Part shown: positions 52,901 to 55,325 of the stretch, one piece after another
Layout: every line of letters starts with the position of its first letter
How positions within the stretch are numbered: position 1 is the first letter of the stretch
Made by a program: the position numbers and the translations under genes
The notes under the pieces: model-generated
What the model was told of the DNA's origin: nothing
Database searches by the model: none
The model's input: only the letters and a program-made list of their open reading frames with translations
Assembly: GCA_963513935.1 (NCBI GenBank)
Contig: OY740774.1
Coordinates: forward strand, 88,182,385-88,246,384
Direction: 5' to 3'
DNA length: 64,000 nucleotides
Source of the DNA: Aphrophora alni
Lineage: Eukaryota > Arthropoda > Insecta > Hemiptera > Aphrophoridae

Positions 52901-53522
52901 CAAAATTTACACTTCAACTCTAATTATCATCCAAATAGGTACATTTTCTGACAACTCACAGTCAATTTTACTCCAGTGCGATGATTGACTTGACCTTGCC
53001 ATAATAGACTTTTCACTAAAAACTAAAAACTAGAATTTGTGTACAGTGAAGTGATAAAACTTAGTGGTATTATATACTAATAGTTTATAAAGTTGGTACT
53101 AGAATGCAGTAAAATAACACAAAGCCATTTGGAGCCATTCTAACAAGAGAGCCAAGATACTTGGGTGAGGTATTTGCAGGTGTTCAGGCATAGAGGATTA
53201 TAATAATTTCTTGTAAATTATGACAATGCTTTGTATTTTCGGTACTTACATATTAACGCCACCGCAGCAGAAGTTGCGCTAATGCGCATGCACCAATAAA
53301 GAGCAAACTGGTTTAAGGTAAGCAGAATTCCATTTTTTTCAGCTTTGAGATTCATATACTTTCATTTTATGATTTGTCGCAAAAATTTTAGGCGTAGATT
53401 GGCGGCACTTCACTTTTAAAGCTCATGTTTATCCATGATCTAATTTCAAATTATTAACTTACAAAAGGTTTGGTCAGGTGATTTTATATTTATATATATA
53501 TATATATAGGGTTTGGCCAGGT

Positions 53523-53581
<59 letters not shown>

Positions 53582-53965
53582 TAGCTACCTGGCCAAACCT
53601 GTCGTGATATATAATTATATCGCAAAGTAAGCAAATATTGGCGCATGCGCATTAGCAACTTCTGCTGCGGTGGCGTTAATACGTAAGTACCGTATTTTCT
53701 TCTCACATATGTTTGACAGTTTTCTCCACCAATCCCCAATCATTTCTTGGCAACTACATGCTGAATTACTACATTTAAAATTAACAATCTGACGACGTCA
53801 TTGTGTTTAAAACTTGAAAATGTATGTACACTTAACATTCTATGTATAAAATTTAATTCTTAAGTTGTATATGTTGTAGGTGGTTTTGTCCCTCAAGTGA
53901 GTGGTACTTTCCCCACTTCTACATTCCCAATGACTAATGGAATGGTGGCTCCAGGTCAAATACAG
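12527..53965 (+). CDS. SMAP-type ArfGAP gene, seven coding exons (3' end not found)
   Basis: Encodes a stromal membrane-associated protein, a GTPase-activating protein for Arf GTPases that works with clathrin in endocytosis and endosome/Golgi traffic (family knowledge). Coding exons are 12527-12644, 20928-21061, 30618-30785, 35686-35760, 47492-47648, 50647-50913 and 53880-53965. All have AG/GT borders and join in one frame of 335 codons. The zinc finger CX2CX16CX2C uses C33, C36, C53 and C56; the arginine finger is R61 in [22 protein letters not shown] segment, an acidic/basic linker and a Pro/Gln-rich tail follow. LLGLD at about 214-218 is a clathrin box. [10 protein letters not shown] matches the conserved DSILSLYG of vertebrate SMAPs. 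No stop codon is reached; the C-terminal tail is missing. Introns range from about 3 to 12 kb and are full of transposons. Confidence 0.95.
13270..14250. mobile_element. Foldback element in SMAP intron 1
   Basis: The left arm (about 13275-13560) starts AAATATCTATTGTAGGCC, then TCGTTGTTTTTTATTATTAA, AAATTATGAAATCGGTAACT, TTCATAATATTTGTCGGACG and TTTCACTGTGAAATAAC. The right arm (about 13990-14245), read inward from its outer end, repeats this as its complement: AAATATCTATTG, AATAATCATTG-like, TTGAGAAATCGTTAAC, CAGTTCATAATATCTGTCGG and TTTCACTGTGAAAT. Arms of about 250 bases surround an AT microsatellite. Same family as the nested pair at 9405-11230. Confidence 0.8.
13924..13971. repeat. (TA)n microsatellite
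   Basis: Uninterrupted TA run of about 23 units at the centre of the foldback element. Confidence 0.95.
14335..14530 (-). mobile_element. PLE-type 3' end with a well-formed hammerhead-like motif
   Basis: On the minus strand (complement of 14428-14462) the order is CTGAGGA, GG, a self-complementary ATGACTAAAGTCAT hairpin, T, GAAAT. The box fits CTGANGA and the hairpin has 5 to 6 perfect pairs. A T-rich tail ending in a GGTTTTATTTTTTGTGTTTAGG-like stretch follows toward 14335. No PLE protein was recognised upstream (14530-15150), so only the end of the element is supported. Confidence 0.5.
15170..15900 (+). pseudogene. LINE reverse transcriptase N-terminal half, relic
   Basis: Several plus-strand frames combine into the part of a Jockey/R1/I-type LINE polyprotein that links the endonuclease to the RT. 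An [17 protein letters not shown] segment (about 15215) comes first. It is followed by [20 protein letters not shown] with YIPRAW, then [11 protein letters not shown] (the RPISLxS box), then [18 protein letters not shown]. The frame is broken several times and the YADD box is not present, so the copy is dead and 3'-truncated. Confidence 0.85.
16452..16473. repeat. (TA)n microsatellite
   Basis: Short TA run of about 10 units. Confidence 0.9.
16681..17502. mobile_element. Non-autonomous DNA transposon with ~170-bp TIRs
   Basis: Left end CTGGGTGTCCCACCTAAAAT pairs with the right end, which read inward gives CTGGATGTCCCACCTAAAAT. TA lies outside both ends. The inverted arms continue past TTTTGAATTATAAATATGAT, CTTCCTTTCTTTTCAATGAA, GTTTAAAAATCCATTT and a GCCGCCATTTT/GCTGCCATTTT block, about 170 bases each. 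The centre has no transposase. Size, TA target and long TIRs suggest a Tc1/mariner-superfamily derivative. Confidence 0.85.
17690..17940 (-). pseudogene. LINE RT C-terminal fragment
   Basis: The minus strand at about 17835-17700 reads [20 protein letters not shown] then [12 protein letters not shown]. This is the LGVxLDxKLxWxxH segment that follows the YADD region in many LINE reverse transcriptases. The next stretch (17850-17930) resembles the 'VGSKxxLWxNLK' region seen in the relic at 8.8 kb. Very short and degraded. Confidence 0.75.
17935..18085 (+). repeat. SINE-like family, copy A (partial)
   Basis: Carries the family signature: a GAGGTACTCTAGCTGGATCT block with ACACC, then GTCTTGGGTTAAATCACTCT and TCTTTCCTATCAGGTCTCTC, then TTGACCAACTCTTGTTCTCT. 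The same text recurs at 19.2, 19.9, 36.1, 39.5 and 54.5 kb. This copy lacks the tail. Confidence 0.75.
18560..18830 (+). repeat. AT-rich dispersed family, copy A
   Basis: Shares with copies at 30.2, 33.5, 36.4, 38.6 and 40.3 kb the order: a TGTTGCACAAACTTTCTC block, CCCCAAAAATTTCATTTCAA-like text, then AGTTATCAGTCAAAAAATAA and later a GTGTCATAAATGATT block. No coding function seen. Confidence 0.6.
18915..19020 (+). mobile_element. PLE-type end with hammerhead-like motif
   Basis: Reads GTAGCTCATACATCG, CTGAAGA (18933-18939), a GGCGAC-ATT-GTCGTT hairpin with two G-U pairs, GAAATGTG, then TTTGAGTTAATAAA and a TTGTGTTAGTTTTATTTTAA tail. It belongs to the same family as the ends at 44.85 and 47.05 kb, which share GTAGCTCATRTATC and the GGCGAC core. 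Confidence 0.6.
19095..19370 (-). repeat. SINE-like family, copy B
   Basis: Complement-orientation copy. It contains TTGTTGTTTAAAGGC and CATCTCTTCATCTCC at its 3' side, and the GAGATCTAACCCAAGACTAC and GTGTAGATCCAGCTAGG signatures. One of the most complete copies, about 270 bases. Confidence 0.8.
19735..19975 (-). repeat. SINE-like family, copy C
   Basis: Same orientation and signatures as copy B, about 400 bases away: TTGTTGTTGTTTAAAGG, AGATCATCATTACC, GGGATCTAACCCAAGACTAC and GTGTAGATCCAGCTAGG. Confidence 0.8.
19995..20870 (+). repeat. AT-rich dispersed family, right-hand type (internally repetitive)
   Basis: Contains repeated phrases such as ACTGATAACTTCCTCAC, TTGTGCCTTAAACGTAAATC (twice, about 55 bases apart), TATAACAGCTC and a GGAGTTACTTATGG region. 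Related phrases occur at 33.7-34.1 kb and 40.6-40.9 kb, so this is the right part of the AT-rich family. Class unknown. Confidence 0.5.
20928..21061 (+). CDS. SMAP exon 2 (ArfGAP core)
   Basis: After a TTTCTAG acceptor this exon reads [19 protein letters not shown] then [18 protein letters not shown] and TWTPEQVV. It supplies the last two zinc cysteines (CIRC) and the catalytic arginine of IHRNLG, and is the most conserved exon of the gene. It ends before GTAAGT in phase 0. Confidence 0.97.
21389..23111 (+). pseudogene. Tigger-like transposase pseudogene
   Basis: The remnant open parts are about 21594-21884 (HTH-to-DDE linker), 22294-22749 (DDE core, carrying DNAPSH and QPMDQG) and 22926-23111 (C-terminal tail with [13 protein letters not shown] and a [20 protein letters not shown] end). 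Catalysis would be cut-and-paste transposition through a DDD triad; all three acidic positions are still visible in the text, but the frame is broken at about 21.45, 21.88 and 21.97 kb and between 22.75 and 22.93 kb. It is a dead transposase and not a domesticated host gene, since it still sits between its own TIRs. Confidence 0.92.
21992..22183 (+). mobile_element. Small retro-insertion inside the Tigger transposase
   Basis: A 192-base insert is flanked by a perfect 12-base duplication, ATAACAGTCACT (21980-21991 and 22184-22195). It ends with an A-rich AAAATAAAATAAAATA-type tail. Removing it restores KDRITVT in the transposase. Target duplication plus A-rich tail indicate target-primed retrotransposition: a SINE, a 5'-truncated LINE or a small RNA retrocopy. 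The body (GCAGGGCGTAACCATTGGTC) was not recognised. Confidence 0.85.
23316..24160. other. Intron 2 spacer, no gene recognised
   Basis: AT-rich. Contains a short poly-G run near 23847 and poly-A near 23875. A 110-codon plus-strand frame at 23460-23792 is composed of hydrophobic and AT-codon residues and looks random. Confidence 0.4.
24165..24260 (-). mobile_element. Possible PLE-type end
   Basis: Minus-strand text reads CTGATGA (complement of 24251-24257), an AGGA / TTCT hairpin, then AAAA where GAAA is expected. It is followed by GTGATATTTGTATTGCTTAT and AATAAAAGG, a layout like other PLE tails here. Only one of the two core boxes is intact. Confidence 0.35.
24364..25690 (-). mobile_element. 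mariner element, inactivated
   Basis: Ends are imperfect inverted repeats: left TCGGAAAGTAAAGAACA (about 24370), right complement TCGGAAAGTTAAGAACA (about 25687). The minus strand starts [11 protein letters not shown] at 25545. With stops and shifts it continues through [55 protein letters not shown] and RWVP, then a [14 protein letters not shown] region, VLLHDNAH (second catalytic Asp) and HPPYSPDL (third). This order is diagnostic of mariner transposases. Many lesions: dead copy. Confidence 0.92.
26020..26940 (-). pseudogene. Tc1/mariner-superfamily transposase relic
   Basis: Minus-strand fragments include [20 protein letters not shown] with LKDDRDQFF near 26650-26580, a region around 26400-26280 with the catalytic motifs eroded, and [20 protein letters not shown] followed by a [15 protein letters not shown] segment and [17 protein letters not shown] at 26240-26030. 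This fits the DDE_3-type insect transposases with a WIGR...SPDLxPxDFFLWGxxK end. TIRs not found; the frame is broken repeatedly. Confidence 0.75.
26990..27860 (+). pseudogene. LINE reverse transcriptase relic
   Basis: Plus-strand text gives [15 protein letters not shown] (degraded GVPQGSVLGP) then YINDL, and about 80 bases later [11 protein letters not shown], the FADD catalytic box. Downstream are [27 protein letters not shown] and [13 protein letters not shown] segments of the C-terminal part of CR1/Jockey-like LINEs. The relic is out of frame at several points and lacks its 5' half. Confidence 0.88.
27930..28610. other. No gene recognised
   Basis: AT-rich intron 2 sequence with a short GT/CA-rich patch near 28015-28030. 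Nothing supportable found. Confidence 0.4.
28611..28975. mobile_element. Tigger deletion derivative (MITE)
   Basis: Starts CAGTAGAACCCCTCTAATCC and ends with GGATTAGAGGGGTTCTACTG, TA on both sides. The left about 200 bases (GGTCCGT, TCGAGCTCG, a CTGTGTCATCTCTCGTGTTG segment) and the right about 150 bases match the autonomous element at 21147-23313, so the whole transposase gene has been deleted. Confidence 0.93.
29070..29160 (-). mobile_element. Possible PLE-type end with strong hairpin
   Basis: On the minus strand CAGAAGA (near CTGAAGA) is followed by TGAACCTCCCAGTAGGTTC, a 6-pair perfect hairpin, then AAGT in place of GAAA. A tail with ACAGAGTGAAAGAATATTTT follows toward 29070. Boxes are eroded but the layout equals the better motifs at 14.4 and 18.9 kb. 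Confidence 0.4.
29276..29410. repeat. Tandem duplication, 2 x 68 bp
   Basis: A 68-base unit starting GAAAACAAGATATTAAAAAC is present twice in direct succession (29276 and 29344) with almost no differences. Confidence 0.93.
30240..30420 (+). repeat. AT-rich dispersed family, copy B (short)
   Basis: Carries AATATTGCACAAACTTTCTC with ACATACCCATACAT and a second diverged ACTTTCTCAGACTCCCATAC 45 bases on. Just upstream of SMAP exon 3. Confidence 0.5.
30618..30785 (+). CDS. SMAP exon 3 (end of the ArfGAP domain)
   Basis: Follows TTTCAG and encodes [40 protein letters not shown] and [16 protein letters not shown]. The GN-x-R/K-A-x-x-x-YEANLP and FRRP-x-TD segments are characteristic of SMAP-type ArfGAPs. 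Length 56 codons, phase 0 at both ends, donor GTAACT. Confidence 0.96.
30786..33475. other. Intron 3 sequence, no gene recognised
   Basis: Several 60- to 110-codon frames exist on both strands, but none shows a family signature. Around 32280-32340 the sequence is slightly less AT-rich. Nothing supportable. Confidence 0.4.
33480..34160 (+). repeat. AT-rich dispersed family, copy C (long)
   Basis: Longest copy. It begins ACATACTTTCTCAATCACCC, runs through CCAACCAAAACTATTTGTTA, GAGTTATCAGTCAAAAAGAG, CTTGTGTCATAAACATATCC and GCGTAAATATTATTTGATTA, and continues with ACTGATAACTCACCAACTGG. It shows that the left (18.6 kb) and right (20.0 kb) types are parts of one family. Confidence 0.65.
34574..35430. 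repeat. 78-bp minisatellite, about 11 units
   Basis: The unit begins TACCACCTTCCTTTATAGTT and ends GCAGGTATGAAATGAA. Unit starts were counted at 34651, 34729, 34807, 34885, 34963, 35041, 35119, 35197, 35275 and 35353, exactly 78 bases apart, preceded by one diverged unit at 34574. The central units are almost identical; the first two carry GGAGGT or GGATGT instead of GCAGGT. The array ends about 255 bases before SMAP exon 4. Confidence 0.97.
35686..35760 (+). CDS. SMAP exon 4 (charged linker)
   Basis: A 25-codon exon after a TTTAG acceptor and before GTAAGT. It reads [20 protein letters not shown] then SKIST, a charged helix-like linker equivalent to the K/E-rich region after the ArfGAP domain of vertebrate SMAPs. 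It lies about 255 bases downstream of a 78-bp minisatellite. Confidence 0.9.
36065..36310 (+). repeat. SINE-like family, copy D
   Basis: Plus orientation, with GTCTTGGGTTAGATCCTTCC, TTCCTATCAGGAACCTCTTG, ACCAACTCTTGTTATCTTCC and the tail AAGGCAATGATGATG. A local duplication of the CCTCTTGACCAACTTG phrase lengthens it. Confidence 0.8.
36360..36555 (+). repeat. AT-rich dispersed family, copy D
   Basis: TTCTTACTCACTCATCTCCG, CCAACTAAAACTATTCGTTA, TCAGTAGTTGTCAGTCAAAG and a poly-A run, directly abutting the 650-bp tandem array. Confidence 0.6.
36556..38520. repeat. Tandem array of three ~650-bp units
   Basis: The phrase AACATAACTAAAAGATATAT recurs at 36601, 37251 and 37902, so the unit is about 650 bases. 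Units 2 and 3 are nearly identical, unit 1 slightly diverged. Each unit also contains an internal diverged duplication about 160 bases apart (CACAATGTATGAGTGAAACA against CACAGTGTATGAATGAAACG, each with a preceding AACAAATTTGTC/AACTAATTTATC block). No coding potential. It looks like young satellite-type amplification in SMAP intron 4. Confidence 0.95.
38540..39130 (+). repeat. AT-rich dispersed family, copy E
   Basis: Carries GCAAAAATATTTCACAGACC, CATCCACCCATTCCCAAAAC and CTAACCAAAACTATTTC, then a diverged centre and the phrase TACTGATAATTACCAAACTG at about 39077. Confidence 0.55.
39480..39700 (+). repeat. SINE-like family, copy E
   Basis: Plus orientation: GAGAGACCCTAACTGGATTT, GTCTTGGGTTAGTTATATCC, CTCTTGACCCACTTGTTTTC, then GAGTATTCGAGGGCTAGAAG. 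Confidence 0.75.
39720..39978 (+). pseudogene. LINE C-terminal fragment
   Basis: The frame at 39751-39978 has [20 protein letters not shown] then [20 protein letters not shown] and [11 protein letters not shown]. The TGHCxxRxxLxxLGL segment, the position of the lost cysteines ([10 protein letters not shown] for a CRxCxxxxET pattern) and the E-x-LARKR end match the region after RNase H of Jockey/R1-like LINEs. Cysteines and histidine of the knuckle are mutated, so it is a relic although the frame is open. Confidence 0.8.
40245..41060 (+). repeat. AT-rich dispersed family, copy F (long)
   Basis: AATATTACACAAAGTTTCTC, CAGAGACCCATTCAT, AACAAAACTATTCATCACC, TTTGTGTCATAAACTTGTCT and ATCAATAACTCACTATACAG recur in the same order as in the 33.5-kb copy. 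Confidence 0.6.
41441..42929 (-). mobile_element. Tc1/mariner-type element with ~280-bp TIRs
   Basis: Left end CAGGATGATTGAAACAGGTG pairs with the right end, read inward as CAGGGAGATTGCTTTTTTTA. Both arms then share ACAAAAGTTAC, AAAAAATTTTAAAAGGT, a CATATC/CACTAG-CATTTTTC block and a TTTTGGATAAAA-CATTATTTTAAG block. TA flanks both ends. The interior near 42265-42350, on the plus strand, still shows FFQQDG and a [16 protein letters not shown] stretch, which matches the second catalytic block of insect DDE_3 transposases (QQDG...WIGR.GP..WPPRS), so the gene may read on the plus strand. Heavily decayed. Another inverted repeat (41755-41800 against 41905-41958) lies inside. Confidence 0.75.
42955..43740 (-). 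pseudogene. LINE C-terminal relic
   Basis: Minus-strand text from 43735 down: [18 protein letters not shown] (a degraded YADD region), [20 protein letters not shown] then IIHKT, a diverged middle, then [20 protein letters not shown] with NELDW, where WIGHxLRKxxNxIxRxALDW is usual. Many stops. This is the RT-to-C-terminal part of an RTE/R2-like LINE of the kind with the 'WIGHTLRK' end. Confidence 0.85.
44229..44501 (-). pseudogene. PLE GIY-YIG endonuclease fragment (second family)
   Basis: A 90-codon frame with [40 protein letters not shown] and [12 protein letters not shown] and YIS (for YIG), the CxxC pair between them and the KEH segment identify the PLE endonuclease. The last Gly of YIG is Ser, so it is mutated. 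The protein is unlike the one at 4.7 kb and represents a different PLE family. Confidence 0.85.
44838..44871 (+). ncRNA. Hammerhead-like motif, PLE right end
   Basis: GTGAGGA (for CTGAGGA), a GGCGAC-GTT-GTC(A)TT hairpin with one mismatch, then GAAACGC. The inverted partner at 43926-43984 has the intact CTGAGGA box and a GAAAC box, but a longer and disturbed hairpin between them. Confidence 0.45.
44945..45960. other. Intron 4 sequence, no gene recognised
   Basis: AT-rich. A 68-codon plus-strand frame at 44905-45111 has no family signature. Confidence 0.4.
45970..46025 (-). repeat. SINE-like family, tail fragment
   Basis: TTATTGTTATTTAAAGGCAA and CATCTTGGTCATTATCACC correspond to one end of the SINE-like family only. 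Confidence 0.55.
46040..46680 (+). pseudogene. Second pogo/Tigger-lineage transposase relic
   Basis: Plus-strand fragments: [20 protein letters not shown] (first catalytic Asp; the family pattern is N-x-D-E/K-T-x-L-x-x-K/R-x-L-P), [36 protein letters not shown] (second Asp) and [12 protein letters not shown] text after a shift. The order and spacing match the Tigger/jerky DDE domain, but the sequence differs from the 21-kb element, so it is another family. No TIRs were identified. Several frameshifts. Confidence 0.85.
46976..47142 (+). mobile_element. Solo PLE terminal repeat with hammerhead-like motif
   Basis: GTAGCTCATATATCA, CTGACGA (47043-47049), TGGTGTT, GAAACGCGTTTGATTAAG. The conserved CTGANGA and GAAAC boxes are intact, but the hairpin has been deleted. 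The block is itself palindromic: AGAATAAAACTTGAACACAC near 46978 pairs with the AACACAAGATCTCACTTAAT region after the motif. The 38 bases at 47104-47142 are an inverted copy of 43828-43866. Confidence 0.6.
47492..47648 (+). CDS. SMAP exon 5 (Pro/Gln-rich, begins the clathrin box)
   Basis: After TATTTCAG the exon encodes a Pro/Ser/Gln-rich segment ([20 protein letters not shown] and [10 protein letters not shown]) ending STDLLGL plus one base. That base joins the first two bases of exon 6 to make Asp, completing LLGLD. Reading through the intron would give LLGLG, so the splice restores the clathrin box. Donor GTAAAT. Confidence 0.92.
48080..49830 (-). pseudogene. mariner transposase relic, split by an insertion
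   Basis: On the minus strand the N-terminal part (49640-49260) gives [36 protein letters not shown] and [20 protein letters not shown]. The catalytic part (48584-48085) gives [14 protein letters not shown] (Asp-to-Asn at the second catalytic place), [20 protein letters not shown] and a [15 protein letters not shown] end. The two parts are separated by the pogo-like element at 48586-49244. Dead copy; TIRs not defined. Confidence 0.85.
48586..49244 (+). mobile_element. Non-autonomous pogo/Tigger-like element (copy 2), nested
   Basis: Starts CAGTAGAATCTCTGTTAACC and ends GGTTAAGAGGGAATCTACTG with TA duplications. Nearly identical to 2397-3059 through the GATGAGAGTTTCCGAAAATA and ACGACTTTGTCGATAGCGGT segments. 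The same truncated HTH start ([19 protein letters not shown]) is at 48909. It interrupts a mariner transposase, so it jumped later than that mariner. Similarity of copies 1 and 2 suggests fairly recent activity. Confidence 0.93.
49985..50560 (+). pseudogene. LINE RNase H and C-terminal relic
   Basis: Near 50036 the plus strand reads [20 protein letters not shown], matching the WVPGHxGIxGNExADxLA motif of LINE-type RNase H. Then come [10 protein letters not shown] and later [13 protein letters not shown] fragments of the C-terminal region, with stops. It ends in an A-run near 50590. 5'-truncated relic immediately upstream of SMAP exon 6. Confidence 0.85.
50647..50913 (+). CDS. SMAP exon 6
   Basis: Begins after TTTTTACAG with [18 protein letters not shown], then [20 protein letters not shown], a [20 protein letters not shown] segment and [16 protein letters not shown]. 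The DSILALYG stretch is conserved in SMAP1/2. Low-complexity Ser/Pro/Gln content fits the disordered C-terminal half. Donor GTATGT, phase 1. Confidence 0.93.
51020..51190 (-). mobile_element. Possible PLE-type tail
   Basis: The minus strand has TTGAAGATGCTGATGACAGC then GACTGACAG, and a TTTTTCAAATTGTCAATATT tail. The box resembles CTGAAGA with one change and the downstream text resembles a PLE tail, but no clear GAAA box remains. Confidence 0.25.
51200..52305. other. Intron 6 sequence, no gene recognised
   Basis: AT-rich. A less AT-rich stretch at about 51480-51720 (for example AGTGGTTAGCGTGTCATATT) was examined and gave no protein or RNA family that I recognise. Confidence 0.4.
52310..52635. 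repeat. Dispersed repeat, copy 2 (partner at 3635)
   Basis: ACATTTTCCATCGTTTGTGT, a CTAAATCTATAACCTAAG block and CTAGACCTGAGCAGTCAAAG align in order with 3640-3960. Confidence 0.55.
53240..53692. mobile_element. MITE with ~62-bp GC-rich TIRs
   Basis: Left arm GGTACTTACATATTAACGCC continuing ACCGCAGCAGAAGTTGC to CACCAATA (53241-53303). The right arm is the complement (53630-53692) with few changes. The centre has a TTTGGCCAGGTG / CACCTGGCCAAA-type inverted repeat around a TA microsatellite (53527-53576). No coding capacity. The GC-rich arms stand out in this AT-rich intron. Confidence 0.88.
53527..53576. repeat. (TA)n microsatellite
   Basis: TA run of about 24 units inside the MITE. Confidence 0.95.
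53880..53965 (+). CDS. SMAP exon 7 (last exon recognised)
   Basis: After TGTTGTAG the exon reads [20 protein letters not shown] then GMVAPGQIQ and meets a GTATTT donor in phase 0. Its composition (Phe, Pro, Met, Gly) matches the C-terminal tail of SMAP proteins. The reading frame continues, so at least one more exon is needed; none was recognised between here and 64000. Confidence 0.82.
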
Positions 53966-54344
53966 GTATTTATATGTTTTTGTTTATTTAAGAGGGTAAG
54001 GGTCAGTTTGTCCAACATCTGTTAACTTTAAAGTAAACAGTAGAGCTATACTTAAACCCTCATTCTAGGAAACTACCAATTCAAGAGCTTTCTCTGTTAT
54101 AACGTAAAGTATTACTTAATACACATTAAACTATGTACGATGTGTTATGTTTAATTTTATAAGAAGTTAATTTTGTAAAAAGCATTAAGCAATTGTTATA
54201 TAAAGATAACAGCAAATATAACTAAATATTTGTCTAGTAACTTACGAAAAATCTTATATTTCACTTCACTTTCTACGACTAAATCAAGCCAAGTAGAAAC
54301 AAAACTGATTTGAATGTGTTTATTTGTATCTACATTTTTTCTTT

Positions 54345-54600
54345 TTAGTTTAATGACAAAAACCATCGGGTCATCATCGCTTAAAGAATAAATTAAAAAA
54401 TTGCATAAAATAAAGGCACCTAGCCCTCAAATCCTCCAATACTGTCACGGGCAGGTCAAAGAGTTAGTCAATAGAGCAATAGAGACCTGATAAAAATATG
54501 GGTGGGAGCTAATTTAAGACTAATTGACTAAAGGTGTAGATACAGCTAGGATCCTCGGAATTGTCACCCGTATCCACTAGATTTTAGCCCTTGAGGGGAT
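54345..54600 (-). repeat. SINE-like family, copy F
   Basis: ATGACAAAAACCATCGGGTC with ATCATCGC at one end, GGCACCTAGCCCTCAAATCC, GTGTAGATACAGCTAGGATC and CTCGGAATTGTCACCC at the other. About 250 bases, same orientation as copies B and C. Confidence 0.75.
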
Positions 54601-55325
54601 TTCCAAGTATACAGCAAGAGCCTATGTCAAGATATGGTCTAGTATAGTTTTACATTGATAGTAGTGTTTAAAAAACTGCTATTAAAATCATCCCTTTTTC
54701 TTTACTTCTTTTACATACCTTAATCTATACGTTTTACCTGTGAAATTTAAGTTTTTGCTTATTTTTTTACAATTATAATGATAGATATATATTTTGTATG
54801 GATTTTAAAGTTCAAAATCGTTAAAATGCCCTAATTTAGAAAGTTTTCTTAGGTTGTATTACTTCTTCGTACTATTATTAAACTTTTAATGTGGAATAAA
54901 GTTAACATGTACAGATTTTAGATTCCCAACTAAAACTCACTTCATTGCATTATAACAGTATCTGCAAATGTCATTTTCCTTGCAGCTATTTGTTTTAATG
55001 CTATCCACATCTGAATAAAAACTGAAACCTTCAGCAAGTTTCTGTATAATTACTTTTTTTTTTTATAAATTCGACCCAGAGAAATTACAGAATTTTTTAA
55101 ATAATTGGTGCATAAATTCTGTAGTAGCGAATCTAGACCAAAACTGTAGTTTTCATAATACCAAAACTTTTACGAAGAATTTTAAATATATTATTTGGTG
55201 CGTAGTTTTGTTTTTGTACTTTTACCAAATTAGATCTTGGTTAGATTAAAACAGTTTATACAGCTGTATCTAGTGATTTATTGTTTTACAAAAATGACTG
55301 ATAATTTAAAAAAATAATATATAAA

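Noticed and set aside
53446..53739. 97-codon minus-strand frame with YIYIYI
   Set aside because: Spans a MITE arm and a TA microsatellite; no protein signature.
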